The notes below the pieces were generated by a model. It saw only the letters and a list, made by a program, of their open reading frames with translations. It was not told where the DNA came from and did no database searches. Positions 17,209-28,197 of a stretch of DNA of 64,000 bases are shown here, in pieces (positions within the stretch are counted from its first letter, which is position 1; every line of letters begins with the position of its first letter). Both the position numbers and the translations under genes were made by a program. The stretch comes from Rhodobiaceae bacterium (GTDB taxonomy: Bacteria > Pseudomonadota > Alphaproteobacteria > Rhizobiales > Tepidamorphaceae), in assembly GCA_020637895.1 (NCBI GenBank), contig JACKJP010000006.1, forward strand, positions 1-64,000. The letters run 5' to 3'.

Positions 17209-18408
17209 GTGAACATTCATGAATATCAGGCCAAGGCGGTACTGAAGGAATTCGGCGTACCCGTTTCGAAGGGCGTCGCGATCTTTTCCGCCGACGAGGC
17301 GAAGGCGGCCGCGGAAAAGCTCGGCGGACCGCTCTGGGTGGTCAAGAGCCAGATCCATGCCGGCGGACGCGGCAAGGGCAAGTTCAAGGAACTCGGCCCC
17401 GATGCCGGCGGCGGCGTCAGGCTTGCGAAATCGGTCGATCAGGTCGAGGCATTCGCCCGCGAAATGCTCGGCAACACGCTGGTCACGGTTCAGACCGGCC
17501 CGGCGGGCAAGGTCGTCAACCGCCTCTACATCGAGGACGGTTCCGATATCGAGAAGGAACTCTACCTGTCGCTTCTCGTCGACCGCGAGAACGAGCTGCA
17601 TCGCCTTTGTCGCCTCCACGGAGGGCGGCATGGATATCGAGCAGGTCGCACATGACACGCCCGAGAAGATCATTTCCTTCTCCATCGATCCGGCAACCGG
17701 CTTCATGCCCCATCACGGGCGCACGCTGGCGCGCGCCTTCGGGCTTTCCGGCGATCTTGCCAAGCAGGCCGAGACGCTCGGCCGCAATCTCTACAAGGCA
17801 TTCCTTTCCAAGGATATGTCGATGCTGGAGATCAACCCGCTGATCATTACCGAAGACCAGCGCCTGCATTGCCTCGACGCCAAGGTCGGCTTCGATTCCA
17901 ACGCGCTCTACCGGCACAAGGATGTGGTCGACCTGCGCGATCTGACCGAAGAAGATTCCAAGGAAATCGAAGCGTCGAAATACGATCTGTCCTATGTCGC
18001 GCTCGATGGCACGATCGGCTGCATGGTCAATGGCGCAGGCCTTGCCATGGCGACGATGGACATCATCAAGCTTTACGGCGAGGAGCCGGCGAACTTCCTT
18101 GACGTCGGCGGCGGCGCGACGACCGAGAAGGTCACGGCGGCCTTCAAGATCATTACCGCCGATCCGAACGTCAAAGGCATCCTGGTCAACATCTTCGGCG
18201 GCATCATGCGCTGCGACGTCATTGCTGACGGCGTTGTCACGGCGGTCAGGGATGTGGGTCTCAGCGTGCCGCTGGTCGTCCGGCTTGAAGGCACCAATGT
18301 CGACAAGGGCAAGAAGATCATCAACGAGAGCGGCCTCAACGTCATCGCGGCCGACGATCTGGACGATGCGGCGCAGAAGATCGTCGCTGCAGTGAAGGGA
18401 ACGAAATA

Positions 18409-18409
<1 letters not shown>
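17209..18409 (+). CDS. sucC: Succinyl-CoA synthetase beta subunit (ADP-forming), one frameshift
   Basis: It starts at GTG with NIHEYQAKAVLKEFGVPVS, the ATP-grasp domain (VVKSQIHAGGRGKGKFKELG), then after an indel near 17595-17602 (equivalent to one extra base) continues IAFVASTEGGMDIEQVAHDT, INPLIITEDQRLHCLDAKVG, LDVGGGATTEKVTAAFKII and VNIFGGIMRCDVIADGVV. With the indel corrected it has about 399 residues, the normal length. With SucD it converts succinyl-CoA to succinate with ATP formation. The stop overlaps the sucD start (TAATG), so translation is coupled. Confidence 0.9.
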
Positions 18410-19322
<913 letters not shown>

Positions 19323-19324
<2 letters not shown>

Positions 19325-19342
19325 CTGGCCTGAGGGCCAGCT
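19323..19342 (+). terminator. Hairpin between sucD and sucA
   Basis: AGCTGGCC, loop TGAG, GGCCAGCT form a perfect 8-bp stem beginning one base before the end of the sucD stop codon, followed by TTCC and not a long T-run. It is more likely an intercistronic attenuator or mRNA-processing element that sets the SucCD to SucAB ratio than a full terminator. Confidence 0.5.
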
Positions 19343-19416
19343 TTCCAGAAGGCAGTCAGGTTGGGCGGCTGATGCCGCCCCCCTGTTACGCGCAGATGCG
19401 GCAACGCCAGGGAAAC

Positions 19417-22401
19417 ATGATGGCCCGACAGGATCAGAACGAACTTTTCGCTCAAACGTCATTCCTTTATGGCGGCAACGCCGCCTTCCTTGAACAGATG
19501 CACGCACGCTACGCGGAAAACCCCGCGTCGGTGGACGAGCAGTGGCGCGCGACTTCTTTGCCCAGCTCAAGGACGATCCGAAGGAAGTCGAGACCGAAGG
19601 CGCGCGGCGCCAGCTGGAAGCGCAAGGACTGGCCGATCATCGCCAATGGCGAACTGGTCTCCGCGCTCGACGGCGACTGGTCGTCGCTGGAGAAGGCCGT
19701 CGCCGGCAAGGTGAAGGCGAAGGCCGCCGAAACGGGCGCCGGTCTCAGCGAGGAAATGGCGCAACAGATCGCACGCGATTCGGTGCGCGCGCTGATGATG
19801 ATCCGTGCCTACCGCATGCGCGGCCATCTTCACGCCAATCTCGATCCGCTCGGCCTTGAGCCGCAGAAGGATCATGAGGAGCTGCATCCCTCCAAGCTAC
19901 GGCTTCAGAAGACTCCGACTGGGACCGTCCGATCTTCATCGATCACGTGCTCGGGCTTGAATTCGCGACGATCCGCGAAATGCTGGAAATCCTGCGCCGG
20001 ACCTATTGCGAGACGATCGGTGTGGAATTCATGCACATCTCCGATCCAGCGGCGAAGTCGTGGATCCAGGAGCGCATCGAAGGTCCGGACAAGGGTGTGG
20101 CATTCACGCCGGAAGGCAAGAAGGCTATCCTCAACAAGCTGGTGGAGTCGGAGGCTTCGAGCGGTTTCTGGATGTCCGCTACACCGGCACCAAGCGTTTC
20201 GGCCTCGACGGCGCGGAATCGCTGATCCCGGCGCTGGAGCAGATCATCAAGCGCGGCGGCGCGCTGGGCGTTCAGGAAATCGTCTTCGGCATGGCCCATC
20301 GCGGCCGCCTCAACGTCCTCAGCCAGGTGATGGGCAAGCCGCACCGGGCCATCTTCCACGAGTTCAAGGGCGGTTCCTACGCTCCCGACGAAGTGGAAGG
20401 CTCGGGCGACGTCAAATACCATCTGGCGCGTCGTCTGACCGCGAGTTCGACAACAACAAGGTGCATCTGTCGCTGACAGCGAATCCATCGCATCTGGAAA
20501 TCGTCGATCCGGTCGTTCTCGGCAAGGCGCGCGCGAAGCAGGACCAGATGGTCGATCCCGATCCGGAGACCGGCTCGCGCGACCGTTCCGGCGTGCTGCC
20601 GCTGCTGCTGCATGGCGATGCGGCGTTTGCCGGTCAGGGCGTGGTCGCGGAGTGCTTCGGCCTGTCGGGCCTGAAGGGGGCACCGCACCGGGCGGCTCGA
20701 TCCATTTCATCATCAACAACCAGATCGGCTTCACCACCTATCCGGGCTTTTCGCGTTCCTCGCCCTATCCGTCCGACGTCGCCAAGGTCGTCGAGGCGCC
20801 GATCCTTCACTGCAACGGCGACGATCCGGAAGCCGTCGTCTTCTGCGCCAAGGTCGCCATCGAGTTCCGGCAGAAGTTCGGACGTCCGGTCGTGGTCGAC
20901 ATGTTCTGCTACCGCCGCTTCGGCCACAATGAGGGCGACGAGCCGGCGTTCACCCAGCCGCTCATGTACAAGAAGATCCGCTCGCATCCGACGACCCTGC
21001 AGATCTATGCCGAAAAGCTGATCGGCGAAGGTCTGGTGACGGCCGAAGAGGTCGAGAGAAGATGAAGGCTGACTGGCGCGCCAGACTCGACACCGAATAT
21101 GAGGCCGGCCAGGCCTACAAGCCCAACCGCGCCGACTGGCTGGACGGCCGCTGGGCCGGTCTGACGGTCGCGCAGGACGACGGGCCGCGGCGCGGTCAGA
21201 CCGGCGTGGATATCGACCGGCTGAAGGCGATCGGCAAGCGCATTACAGAGGTGCCGGAGACCTTCCACGTCCACCGCACGATCCGCCGTTTCCTCGACAA
21301 CCGTCAGTCGATGCTGGATAGCGGCGAGGGGCTGGACTGGGCAACCGGCGAGGCGCTGGCATTCGCGACGTTGCTCGATGAAGGCATCCTGTCCGCCTTT
21401 CCGGCCAGGACGTGCGAGCGCGGCACCTTCTCGCAGCGCCACAGCGTGCTGATCGATCAGGAAGACGAGAGCCGTTACATCCCGTTCAATCATGTCCGCG
21501 ACGAGCAGACGGCGCGCTATGACGTCATCAATTCGATGCTGTCGGAAGAGGCGGTTCTGGCCTTCGAATATGGCTATTCGCTGCAGGAACCGAAGGGCCT
21601 GATCCTGTGGGAGGCCAGTTCGGCGATTTCGCCAACGGCGCCCAGGTCGTCTTCGACCAGTTCCTTTCGTCGGGCGAGCGCAAATGGCTGCGCATGTCCG
21701 GCCTCGTCTGCCTGCTGCCGCACGGCTATGAAGGCCAGGGGCCGGAACATTCATCCGCGCGGCTGGAGCGGTTCCTGCAGTCATGCGCGGAAGACAACTG
21801 GCAGGTCGCCAACTGCACGACGCCGGCCAACTATTTCCATATCCTGCGCCGACAGCTCAAGCGCGACTTCCGCAAGCCGCTGATCCTGATGACGCCGAAA
21901 TCGCTGCTGCGCCACAAGCGGGCGGTTTCCAGGCTCGACGAGTTCGGTCCGGAAACGTCGTTCCACCGCGTGCTCTGGGACGATGCGGAACATCTGCCCG
22001 ATCAGGAAGTGCGCCTGGTCAAGGACGCCAAGATCCGCCGCGTCGTGATGTGCACCGGCAAGGTCTATTACGATCTATACGAGGAGCGCGAGAAGCGCCG
22101 CATCAACGACATCTATCTGATGCGCGTGGAGCAGCTTTATCCGTTCCCCGCCAAGGCGCTGATGGGCGAGCTGACGCGGTTCAAGACGGCCGACATGGTC
22201 TGGTGCCAGGAAGAGCCGAAGAACATGGGCGCCTGGAGCTTCATCGAACCCAATCTGGAATGGGTGCTGACCCAGATCGGGGCCAAGCACCACCGTGCGC
22301 GCTACGCCGGCCGCCATGCCTCAGCGGCGACGGCAACGGGTCTGATGTCCAAACACAATGCGCAATTGCAGGCCTTCCTCGACGAAGCGCTCGCCGACTG
22401 A
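19417..22401 (+). CDS. sucA: 2-oxoglutarate dehydrogenase E1 component, about twelve indels
   Basis: The N-terminus reads MMARQDQNELFAQTSFLYGG. Family segments recur across frames: RDSVRALMMIRAYRMRGHLH, GVEFMHISDPAAKSWIQERI, FGMAHRGRLNVLSQVMGKPH (TPP region), VKYHL-GASSDREFDNN, HFIINNQIGFTTYPGF, FCYRRFGHNEGDEPAF, and VVFDQFLSSGERKWLRMSGL. The chain is broken by roughly twelve 1-2 base indels, near 19547, 19597, 19893, 19907, 20153, 20425, 20677, 20690, 21057, 21385, 21411 and 21615. Correcting them gives about 992 residues, right for the family. E1 decarboxylates 2-oxoglutarate and hands the succinyl group to SucB lipoate. The pattern points to sequence error, since every fragment stays conserved. 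Confidence 0.88.
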
Positions 22402-22420
22402 ACCTTATCGGAGAAGACAG

Positions 22421-23641
22421 ATGGCAACTGAAATCCGCGTACCGACACTCGGGCGAATCGGTCACCGAAGCGACCGTCGGACAGTGGTTCAAGAAACCCG
22501 GCGAGGTCGTCGCGCAGGATGAGCCGCTCGTCGAACTGGAAACCGACAAGGTGACCGTCGAGGTGCCCGCACCGGCGTCCGGAACGCTGGCGGAAATCCT
22601 CGTCGCCGAAGGCGAGACGGTCGAGGTCGGCGCACTGCTCGGCCAGCTGCAGGCCGGCGGCGCCGCAAAGGTGGCGGCCAAGGAGACCAAGGCGGAAAAG
22701 CCAGGCCGGCCGAGAAGAAAGCCGAGGCGCCCAAGGCTGCCGCGGGGGCCACGTCCATGCCGGCTGCACCGTCGGCGGCCAGAATGATGAAGGAACAGGG
22801 CATCGACGCGGCATCCGTTGCCGGATCGGGCAAGCGCGGCCAGGTTCTCAAGGGCGACGTCATCGATGCCATGGTCGGCGGCGGCAAGGCAGCATCGCAG
22901 CCGGCTCCGGCTGCGCGCGGGCCGGTGCCGCAGGAAGACGAGGCGCGCGAGGAACGCGTGCGGATGACGAAGCTTCGCCAGACCATCGCGCGACGCCTGA
23001 AAGACGCGCAGAACACGGCCGCGATGCTGACGACCTTCAACGAGGTCGACATGAAGGCGGTGATGGATCTGCGTTCGTCCTACAAGGATCTGTTCGAGAA
23101 GAAGCACGGCGTGAAGCTCGGATTCATGGGCTTTTTCGTCAAGGCCGTCTGCCACGCGCTCAAGGAAGTTCCGGCCGTCAATGCCGAGATCGACGGCACG
23201 GACGTCGTCTACAAGAATTTCGCCCATATCGGCGTGGCGGTGGGTACCGACAAGGGCCTCGTCGTGCCGGTGGTGCGCGACGCGGACCGGATGTCGATCG
23301 CCCAGATCGAGGCGGCGATCGCCGGTCTCGGCGCCAAGGCGCGCGACGGCGACCTGACGCTCGACGACATGCAGGGCGGCACCTTCACGATTTCCAATGG
23401 CGGCGTCTACGGCTCGCTGATGTCGGCGCCGATCCTCAATGCGCCGCAGTCGGGCATTCTCGGCATGCACAAGATCCAGGAGAGGCCGATGGCGATCGGC
23501 GGTCAGGTCGTCATCCGCCCGATGATGTATCTGGCGCTTTCCTACGATCACCGTATCGTCGACGGCAAGGAAGCGGTCACGTTCCTCGTGCGCGTCAAGG
23601 AAAGCCTTGAAGACCCGCAGCGTCTGATCCTGGATCTCTAG
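22421..23641 (+). CDS. sucB: Dihydrolipoamide succinyltransferase (E2), two frameshifts
   Basis: MATEIRVPTLG is followed, one frame over, by ESVTEATVGQWFKKPGEVVA and the lipoylation site ELETDKVTVEVPAPASG (lysine in DKV), then a Lys/Ala-rich linker, the E1/E3-binding domain SAARMMKEQGIDAASVAGSG, and the catalytic core ending HRIVDGKEAVTFLV (the HxxxDG catalytic motif). One extra G near 22452 and one missing base near 22705 cancel; the corrected product is ~406 residues. It transfers the succinyl group from E1 to CoA within the 2-oxoglutarate dehydrogenase complex. Confidence 0.92.
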
Positions 23642-23683
23642 AGTCCGGACACGAGGCCGGCACCCGGCCAACAGGAGGCATCA

Positions 23684-25087
23684 ATGGCCTACGATCTCAT
23701 CGTCATCGGCAGCGGCCCGGGCGGCTATGTCTGTGCGATCCGCGCCGCGCAACTGGGGCTGAAGGTCGCCGTCGTGGAAAAGCGCGAGACCTATGGGGGC
23801 ACCTGCCTCAATGTCGGCTGCATCCCGTCGAAGGCGATGCTGCACGCGTCGGAAGCCTTCGAACATGCCGGCCACGGGCTTGAGGCGCTGGGCGTCAAGG
23901 TCTCCGCGCCCAAGCTCGATATGAAAGCGATGATGGCGCACAAGGACGCGACGGTGAAATCCAACGTCGACGGCGTCGCATTCCTGTTCAAGAAGAACAA
24001 GATCGAGGCATTTCGCGGCACCGGAAGGATCGTTGAGGCCGGCAAGGTCGAAGTCACGCCGGAAAAGGGCGACAAGACCGTGCTGGAGACGAAGGCCATC
24101 GTGATTGCCACCGGTTCGGACGTCGCGTCCCTGCCGGCGATCGAGATCGACGAAAAGTCGGTCGTCAGCTCCACCGGCGCGCTTGAACTGACCAAGGTGC
24201 CAAAGAAGCTCGCCGTGATCGGCGCAGGCGTCATCGGGCTTGAGCTCGGATCTGTCTGGCGCCGCCTCGGGGCCGAAGTCGTCGTCATCGAATATCTCGA
24301 CCGCATCCTGCCCGGCGTTGACGGCGATGTCGCAAAGCAGTTCCAGCGCATGCTCAAGAAGCAGGGCTTCGAGTTCATGCTCGGCAGCAAGGTCACGGCG
24401 GTTGAGAAGGCCAAGTCCGGCCTCAAGGTTACCGTCGAGCCGGCCGCCGGAGAAGCGGCCGCGGAGACGGTGGACGCCGATATCGTCCTCGTCGCCATCG
24501 GGCGCAAACCCTTCACCGAAGGGCTTGGCCTGTCGGAAGCCGGCGTCGAGCTCGACGAACGCGGCCGGGTGAAGACGGATGCGCATTATCAGACGAACGT
24601 TGCCGGCATCTATGCCATCGGCGACGTGATCGCCGGCCCGATGCTGGCTCACAAGGCCGAGGATGAGGGCGTCGCCGTCGCCGAAATCCTGGCCGGTCAG
24701 GCGGGCCATGTGAATTACGAGGTGATTCCCGGCGTCGTCTATACCTCGCCTGAAGTCGCCTGGGTCGGTCGCGGCGAGGAAGAGCTCAAGGCCGCCGGCA
24801 TCGACTACAATGCCGGCAAGTTTCCCTTCACCGCGAACGGCCGTGCGCGCGCGATGAACCAGACGGACGGTTTCGTCAAAGTGCTGGCGGATGCCAAGAC
24901 CGACCGGGTCCTTGGCGTGCATATCGTCGGGTTCGGGGCCGGCGAGATGATCCATGAGGCCGCCGTGCTGATGGAATTCGGCGGCTCGGCGGAGGATCTG
25001 GCCCGCACCTGCCATGCCCACCCGACGATGTCTGAGGCGGTGAAAGAGGCGGCGATGGGCGTTGCCAAGCGGTCCATCCATATCTGA
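23684..25087 (+). CDS. lpd: Dihydrolipoyl dehydrogenase (E3)
   Basis: 467 residues, intact: FAD-binding VIGSGPGGYVCAIRAAQLGL, the redox disulfide in GGTCLNVGCIPSKAML, the NAD-binding GAGVIGLELGSVWRRLGAEV, YAIGDVIAGPMLAHKAEDEG for FAD, and the C-terminal His-Glu base pair in HAHPTMSEAVKEAAMG. It reoxidises dihydrolipoamide on SucB with NAD+. As last enzyme of the cluster, it is probably the E3 dedicated to 2-oxoglutarate dehydrogenase; other lpd copies may exist elsewhere. Confidence 0.98.
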   Translation: MAYDLIVIGSGPGGYVCAIRAAQLGLKVAVVEKRETYGGTCLNVGCIPSKAMLHASEAFEHAGHGLEALGVKVSAPKLDMKAMMAHKDATVKSNVDGVAFLFKKNKIEAFRGTGRIVEAGKVEVTPEKGDKTVLETKAIVIATGSDVASLPAIEIDEKSVVSSTGALELTKVPKKLAVIGAGVIGLELGSVWRRLGAEVVVIEYLDRILPGVDGDVAKQFQRMLKKQGFEFMLGSKVTAVEKAKSGLKVTVEPAAGEAAAETVDADIVLVAIGRKPFTEGLGLSEAGVELDERGRVKTDAHYQTNVAGIYAIGDVIAGPMLAHKAEDEGVAVAEILAGQAGHVNYEVIPGVVYTSPEVAWVGRGEEELKAAGIDYNAGKFPFTANGRARAMNQTDGFVKVLADAKTDRVLGVHIVGFGAGEMIHEAAVLMEFGGSAEDLARTCHAHPTMSEAVKEAAMGVAKRSIHI

Positions 25088-25093
25088 CCGGTC

Positions 25094-25294
25094 ATGCGGC
25101 GCGTCGTCATCAGCCTGATCTCCATCGTCTGCCTGATCTGTATCGTTGCCGTTGCCATGGTCGTGCATGAGCTCGTCCTGCGTGGCACCGGATCGGAGAC
25201 GGCGGCCCTTTCGGCTACGCTGGCGCTGACAGCCGGCGCCGCCGCAGCGCTCGGCATCCTTGTGCGTCGCGCCCGGGGCGAAAGGCCGCGCTAG
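25094..25294 (+). CDS. Small two-helix membrane protein
   Basis: 66 residues starting 6 bases after the lpd stop. Two hydrophobic stretches are visible: RVVISLISIVCLICIVAVAM near the N-terminus and LALTAGAAAALGILV near the C-terminus, followed by a basic tail RRARGERPR. No family recognised. Position suggests co-transcription with lpd, but there is no functional clue. It could be a conserved hypothetical tail gene of the operon. Confidence 0.55.
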   Translation: MRRVVISLISIVCLICIVAVAMVVHELVLRGTGSETAALSATLALTAGAAAALGILVRRARGERPR

Positions 25295-25479
25295 TCTTTC
25301 CCCCGGACAGCGAACGCCGGTGCCCGATCTCATCTCCGGCAGGATTTCTTTGGAACAAGTGGCCATGCCGGCCGTTCCCGCTGCATCGCTTCTTGCCCGT
25401 GTCGGGAAGCGTGGCGCGACTTCAGAAAGAGAAGCGTCAAACGGGGGCTTTCAAAGTAGATGCAGTGAGGAGAATTCAG

Positions 25480-25944
25480 ATGACTTTTACCCGTAAGATG
25501 CCTGCCCTCGTGGCCGCTGTGGCGATTGCCACCAGTGTCTTCGCCCTGTCGGCCAATGCACAGAGCGTCAATACCGGCACAGACACCAACACGAATGTCG
25601 GTGTGTCCGCAGGCGGTGCGTCCGTCGGCACCGGCGTCAATGCCGGTGCGAACGCAAATGCCGGTACCGGCGGCGCTTCGGCGTCGGGAACGGCGAGCGC
25701 GTCCGCGACCGGATCGCTGGATGCCATCGCGCAGTCGGTTGCCCCTGACGGCAATTCGGGCTCGACGGTTTCCGCGCAAAGCCAGCAGGCGATCGAAGCG
25801 CAGGTTCAGGCGCTCAATCCCGACCAGCTTGCCCAGCTGAAGAAGGAGTGCGCGAGCCTGAGCGCTTCGGGCAGCGCCAATATGGGCGACAAGGCCCATT
25901 CGGACGCGGCGCTGAAGGCTGCCATCTGCGCGGCCGCCGGCTAA
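25480..25944 (+). CDS. Secreted low-complexity Gly/Ala/Ser/Thr-rich protein
   Basis: 154 residues with a signal peptide (MPALVAAVAIATSVFALSANA) cut before QSVNTGTD. The next ~60 residues are repeats in which G, N, T, S and A dominate (VNTGTDTNTNVGVSAGGAS, NAGANANAGTGGASASG), and a more ordered C-terminus contains SQQAIEAQVQALNPDQL and two cysteines. Ribosome site GTGAGGAG lies upstream. The function is unknown; the composition resembles surface or matrix-exposed rhizobial hypothetical proteins. It is followed by a good intrinsic terminator, so it is monocistronic or the last gene of its unit. Confidence 0.75.
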   Translation: MTFTRKMPALVAAVAIATSVFALSANAQSVNTGTDTNTNVGVSAGGASVGTGVNAGANANAGTGGASASGTASASATGSLDAIAQSVAPDGNSGSTVSAQSQQAIEAQVQALNPDQLAQLKKECASLSASGSANMGDKAHSDAALKAAICAAAG

Positions 25945-25970
25945 GACCGGTCTGACCTGTCACACGTCGA

Positions 25971-26000
25971 AGGGCGGTCGCGTTGGCGGCCGCCCTTTTT
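25971..26000 (+). terminator. Intrinsic terminator before the urease operon
   Basis: GGGCGGTCGC, loop GTTG, GCGGCCGCCC (one T-G mismatch) then TTTTT. It ends the transcript of the secreted repeat protein and separates it from the urease genes. Confidence 0.88.
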
Positions 26001-26071
26001 CCATGCGATCCGGTCCCGGAACGGCATCCCGCTTGCATCTGCAGCAGGCCGTTGAAACTATCGGGATCGAT

Positions 26072-26914
26072 ATGGACGCTTCGACACACAGGAACCTGCA
26101 GCGCGCCAGCGGCAGCGCGCGTGTACGCGTTGCGCGCTCGGCGGACGCGACGCGGCTCGACGTCCTCTATCAGGAGGGTGCTGCGAAGATCCGCCTGCCG
26201 CGCGACCGCCGAAGGGCCTGGGCGGAAGCGGTGCTGATCAACACGGCCGGCGGATTGACCGGCGGCGACCGGATCGGCTGGGAAACGGAAGCGGCGGCAG
26301 GGACCATGCTGGTTGTCACGACGCAGGCCTGCGAAAAGGTCTACCGCGCCTCGGGCGGCATTGCTGAAGTCGAAGCCAGGCTCATTGCCGGGGTCGGCGC
26401 GCATCTGGCATGGCTGCCGCAGGAAACGATCCTCTTCAACGAAAGCGCGCTTCAACGCCGCATTGACGTGGAGATAGCGCCCGACGCGACCTGTCTCATT
26501 CTCGAACCTGTCATCTTCGGGCGGCAGGCGATGGGCGAAGAGGTGCGCGAAACGGTTCTGCACGACCGCTGGCGGGTGCGGTGTGACGGTGCGCTTGTGC
26601 ACGCGGAAGATCTGCGCGTGGAAGGCGACGCGGCGGCGCTGATGGCGCGCGCCGCGATCGGCGGCGGGGCCGGTGCGATGGCCAGCCTTCTCTATGTCGG
26701 GGCCGATGCCGAAGACCGGCTTTGCGGCGTTCGCTCTTTTCTGAAAAACTCTCCCGACGGCAGCGCTGCCGCCAATGCCTGGCGCAGCGGGGGAACTGGC
26801 AAGCTTCTTGCCAGAATTCTAGCCAAAGATGGATTTTCGTTGCGGCGGGTCGTGATGCCGCTCGCGGAAATGCTCAATCGGCAGGCAGGCCTGCCCAGGA
26901 TTTGGACAAATTAG
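26072..26914 (+). CDS. ureD: Urease accessory protein UreD (UreH)
   Basis: 280 residues from the ATG at 26072 (MDASTHRNLQRAS). Conserved UreD segments are YQEGAAKIRLPR, NTAGGLTGGDRIGW, TTQACEKVYRASGG, LPQETILFNESALQRR and EPVIFGRQAMGE. UreD forms the scaffold with UreF and UreG that loads nickel into apo-urease. The alternative ATG at 26003 abuts the upstream terminator and lacks a ribosome site, so I prefer the internal start. First gene of the urease operon; ureA follows after 27 bases. Confidence 0.92.
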   Translation: MDASTHRNLQRASGSARVRVARSADATRLDVLYQEGAAKIRLPRDRRRAWAEAVLINTAGGLTGGDRIGWETEAAAGTMLVVTTQACEKVYRASGGIAEVEARLIAGVGAHLAWLPQETILFNESALQRRIDVEIAPDATCLILEPVIFGRQAMGEEVRETVLHDRWRVRCDGALVHAEDLRVEGDAAALMARAAIGGGAGAMASLLYVGADAEDRLCGVRSFLKNSPDGSAAANAWRSGGTGKLLARILAKDGFSLRRVVMPLAEMLNRQAGLPRIWTN

Positions 26915-26941
26915 AAGAACAAGCAGCGGGCAAACCTGACG

Positions 26942-27244
26942 ATGCAGTTAACGCCGAGGGAAAAGGACAAGCTTCTGGTTTCGATGGCCGCGATGGTCGC
27001 CCGACGGCGGCTGGAGCGCGGCGTGAAGCTCAACCATCCGGAGGCCATTGCCCTGATCACCGATTTCGTCGTCGAAGGCGCCCGGGATGGCCGCTCCGTC
27101 GCCGAACTCATGGAAGCGGGCGCGCATGTCGTGACCCGCGCCCAGGTCATGGAGGGCGTTGCCGAAATGATCCACGACGTCCAGGTCGAAGCCACCTTTC
27201 CCGACGGCACCAAGCTGGTGACCGTCCACGAACCTATCCGCTAG
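26942..27244 (+). CDS. ureA: Urease gamma subunit
   Basis: 100 residues, the standard length: MQLTPREKDKLLVSMAAMVA, ARRRLERGVKLNHPEAIALI, and VQVEATFPDGTKLVTVHEPI. It packs around UreC in the (alpha-beta-gamma)3 enzyme that hydrolyses urea to ammonia and carbamate. Separate gamma and beta genes, as here, are the bacterial arrangement. Confidence 0.97.
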   Translation: MQLTPREKDKLLVSMAAMVARRRLERGVKLNHPEAIALITDFVVEGARDGRSVAELMEAGAHVVTRAQVMEGVAEMIHDVQVEATFPDGTKLVTVHEPIR

Positions 27245-27279
27245 CGGCTGTGGAAATCCAAAGAACAGGAAGAACGATC

Positions 27280-27867
27280 ATGAAGCGTCTCATAGTCACC
27301 GGTCTGATCCTCGCAGCATCGACCGCGCCCGCCTTCGCCCATTACGGCCATGCCGGGCATGGCTCCCTGGTTTCGGGCTTCCTGCATCCGCTGACCGGCG
27401 CAGACCACGTGCTCGCCATGGTTGCGGTCGGCCTTTGGGCCGCGCTGCTCGGCGGGCGGGCGGTCTGGGCCGTGCCTGCCGCCTTCGTGGCGATGATGGG
27501 CGCCGGCTTCATGACGGCGCTCTGGGGCGGCATGCTGCCGCTGGTCGAGCCGACGATCCTCGCATCCGTCGTGACGCTCGGTATCCTCGTTGCGCTGGCG
27601 GTGCGCGTTCCCGCCAGCGTCGGCATGGCGGTTGCCGGGTTCTTCGCCCTGTTCCACGGTTATGCCCACGGGACCGAGATGGCCGGCGGCAACGGGCTTT
27701 CCTACATGGCCGGCTTTGCCGTTGCGACGGCGCTGCTCCATGGCGCCGGTCTTGCGGCCGGGATCGGGCTTTCGCGCCTGTTTGCGGGGCTCGCCGGCCG
27801 GACGGCCTCGCGCGTTGCAGGCCTCGCAACCATGGCGGGCGGCGTCTATCTCGCCATCGCCGGATAA
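27280..27867 (+). CDS. ureJ: HupE/UreJ-family nickel transporter
   Basis: 195 residues with signal-like MKRLIVTGLILAASTAPAFA, then the HupE signature HPLTGADHVLAMVAVGLWAA and a second metal-motif FHGYAHGTEMAGG (multiple His and an Asp in membrane helices). About six membrane segments follow. HupE/UreJ proteins mediate nickel entry for hydrogenase or urease; its place between ureA and ureB argues for nickel supply to urease. The transport function is established for family members, and inferred here. Confidence 0.88.
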   Translation: MKRLIVTGLILAASTAPAFAHYGHAGHGSLVSGFLHPLTGADHVLAMVAVGLWAALLGGRAVWAVPAAFVAMMGAGFMTALWGGMLPLVEPTILASVVTLGILVALAVRVPASVGMAVAGFFALFHGYAHGTEMAGGNGLSYMAGFAVATALLHGAGLAAGIGLSRLFAGLAGRTASRVAGLATMAGGVYLAIAG

Positions 27868-27878
27868 GGGGGCAGGCC

Positions 27879-28184
27879 ATGATCCCCGGCGAGATCATCA
27901 CGCCAGACGAAACCATCGAGCTCAATGCGGGGGCGGCGACCGTCACCGTCATGGTCGCCAACACCGGCGACCGACCGGTTCAGGTCGGCTCGCACTATCA
28001 TTTCGCCGAGACCAATCCGTCGCTCGATTTCGACCGGGCGAAGGCACGCGGGATGCGGCTCGATATCGCCGCAGGCACGGCTGTGCGGTTCGAGCCCGGG
28101 CAATCGCGCGAGGTCACGCTGGTGCCGCTTGGCGGCGGGCGCACCGTTTACGGATTCAGACAGGAAGTGATGGGGGCTCTTTAG
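27879..28184 (+). CDS. ureB: Urease beta subunit
   Basis: 101 residues: MIPGEIITPDETIELNAG, VANTGDRPVQVGSHYHFAET, NPSLDFDRAKARGMRLDIAA, GTAVRFEPGQSREVTLVPLG. Complete family length. A ribosome site GGGGGCAGG is just upstream. It forms part of the urease trimer with UreA and UreC. Confidence 0.97.
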   Translation: MIPGEIITPDETIELNAGAATVTVMVANTGDRPVQVGSHYHFAETNPSLDFDRAKARGMRLDIAAGTAVRFEPGQSREVTLVPLGGGRTVYGFRQEVMGAL

Positions 28185-28197
28185 GGGCGGGTGCTGA

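Noticed and set aside
26003..26071. Earlier ATG for ureD at 26003
   Set aside because: It begins two bases after the terminator T-run with no ribosome site, and the extra residues do not resemble UreD.
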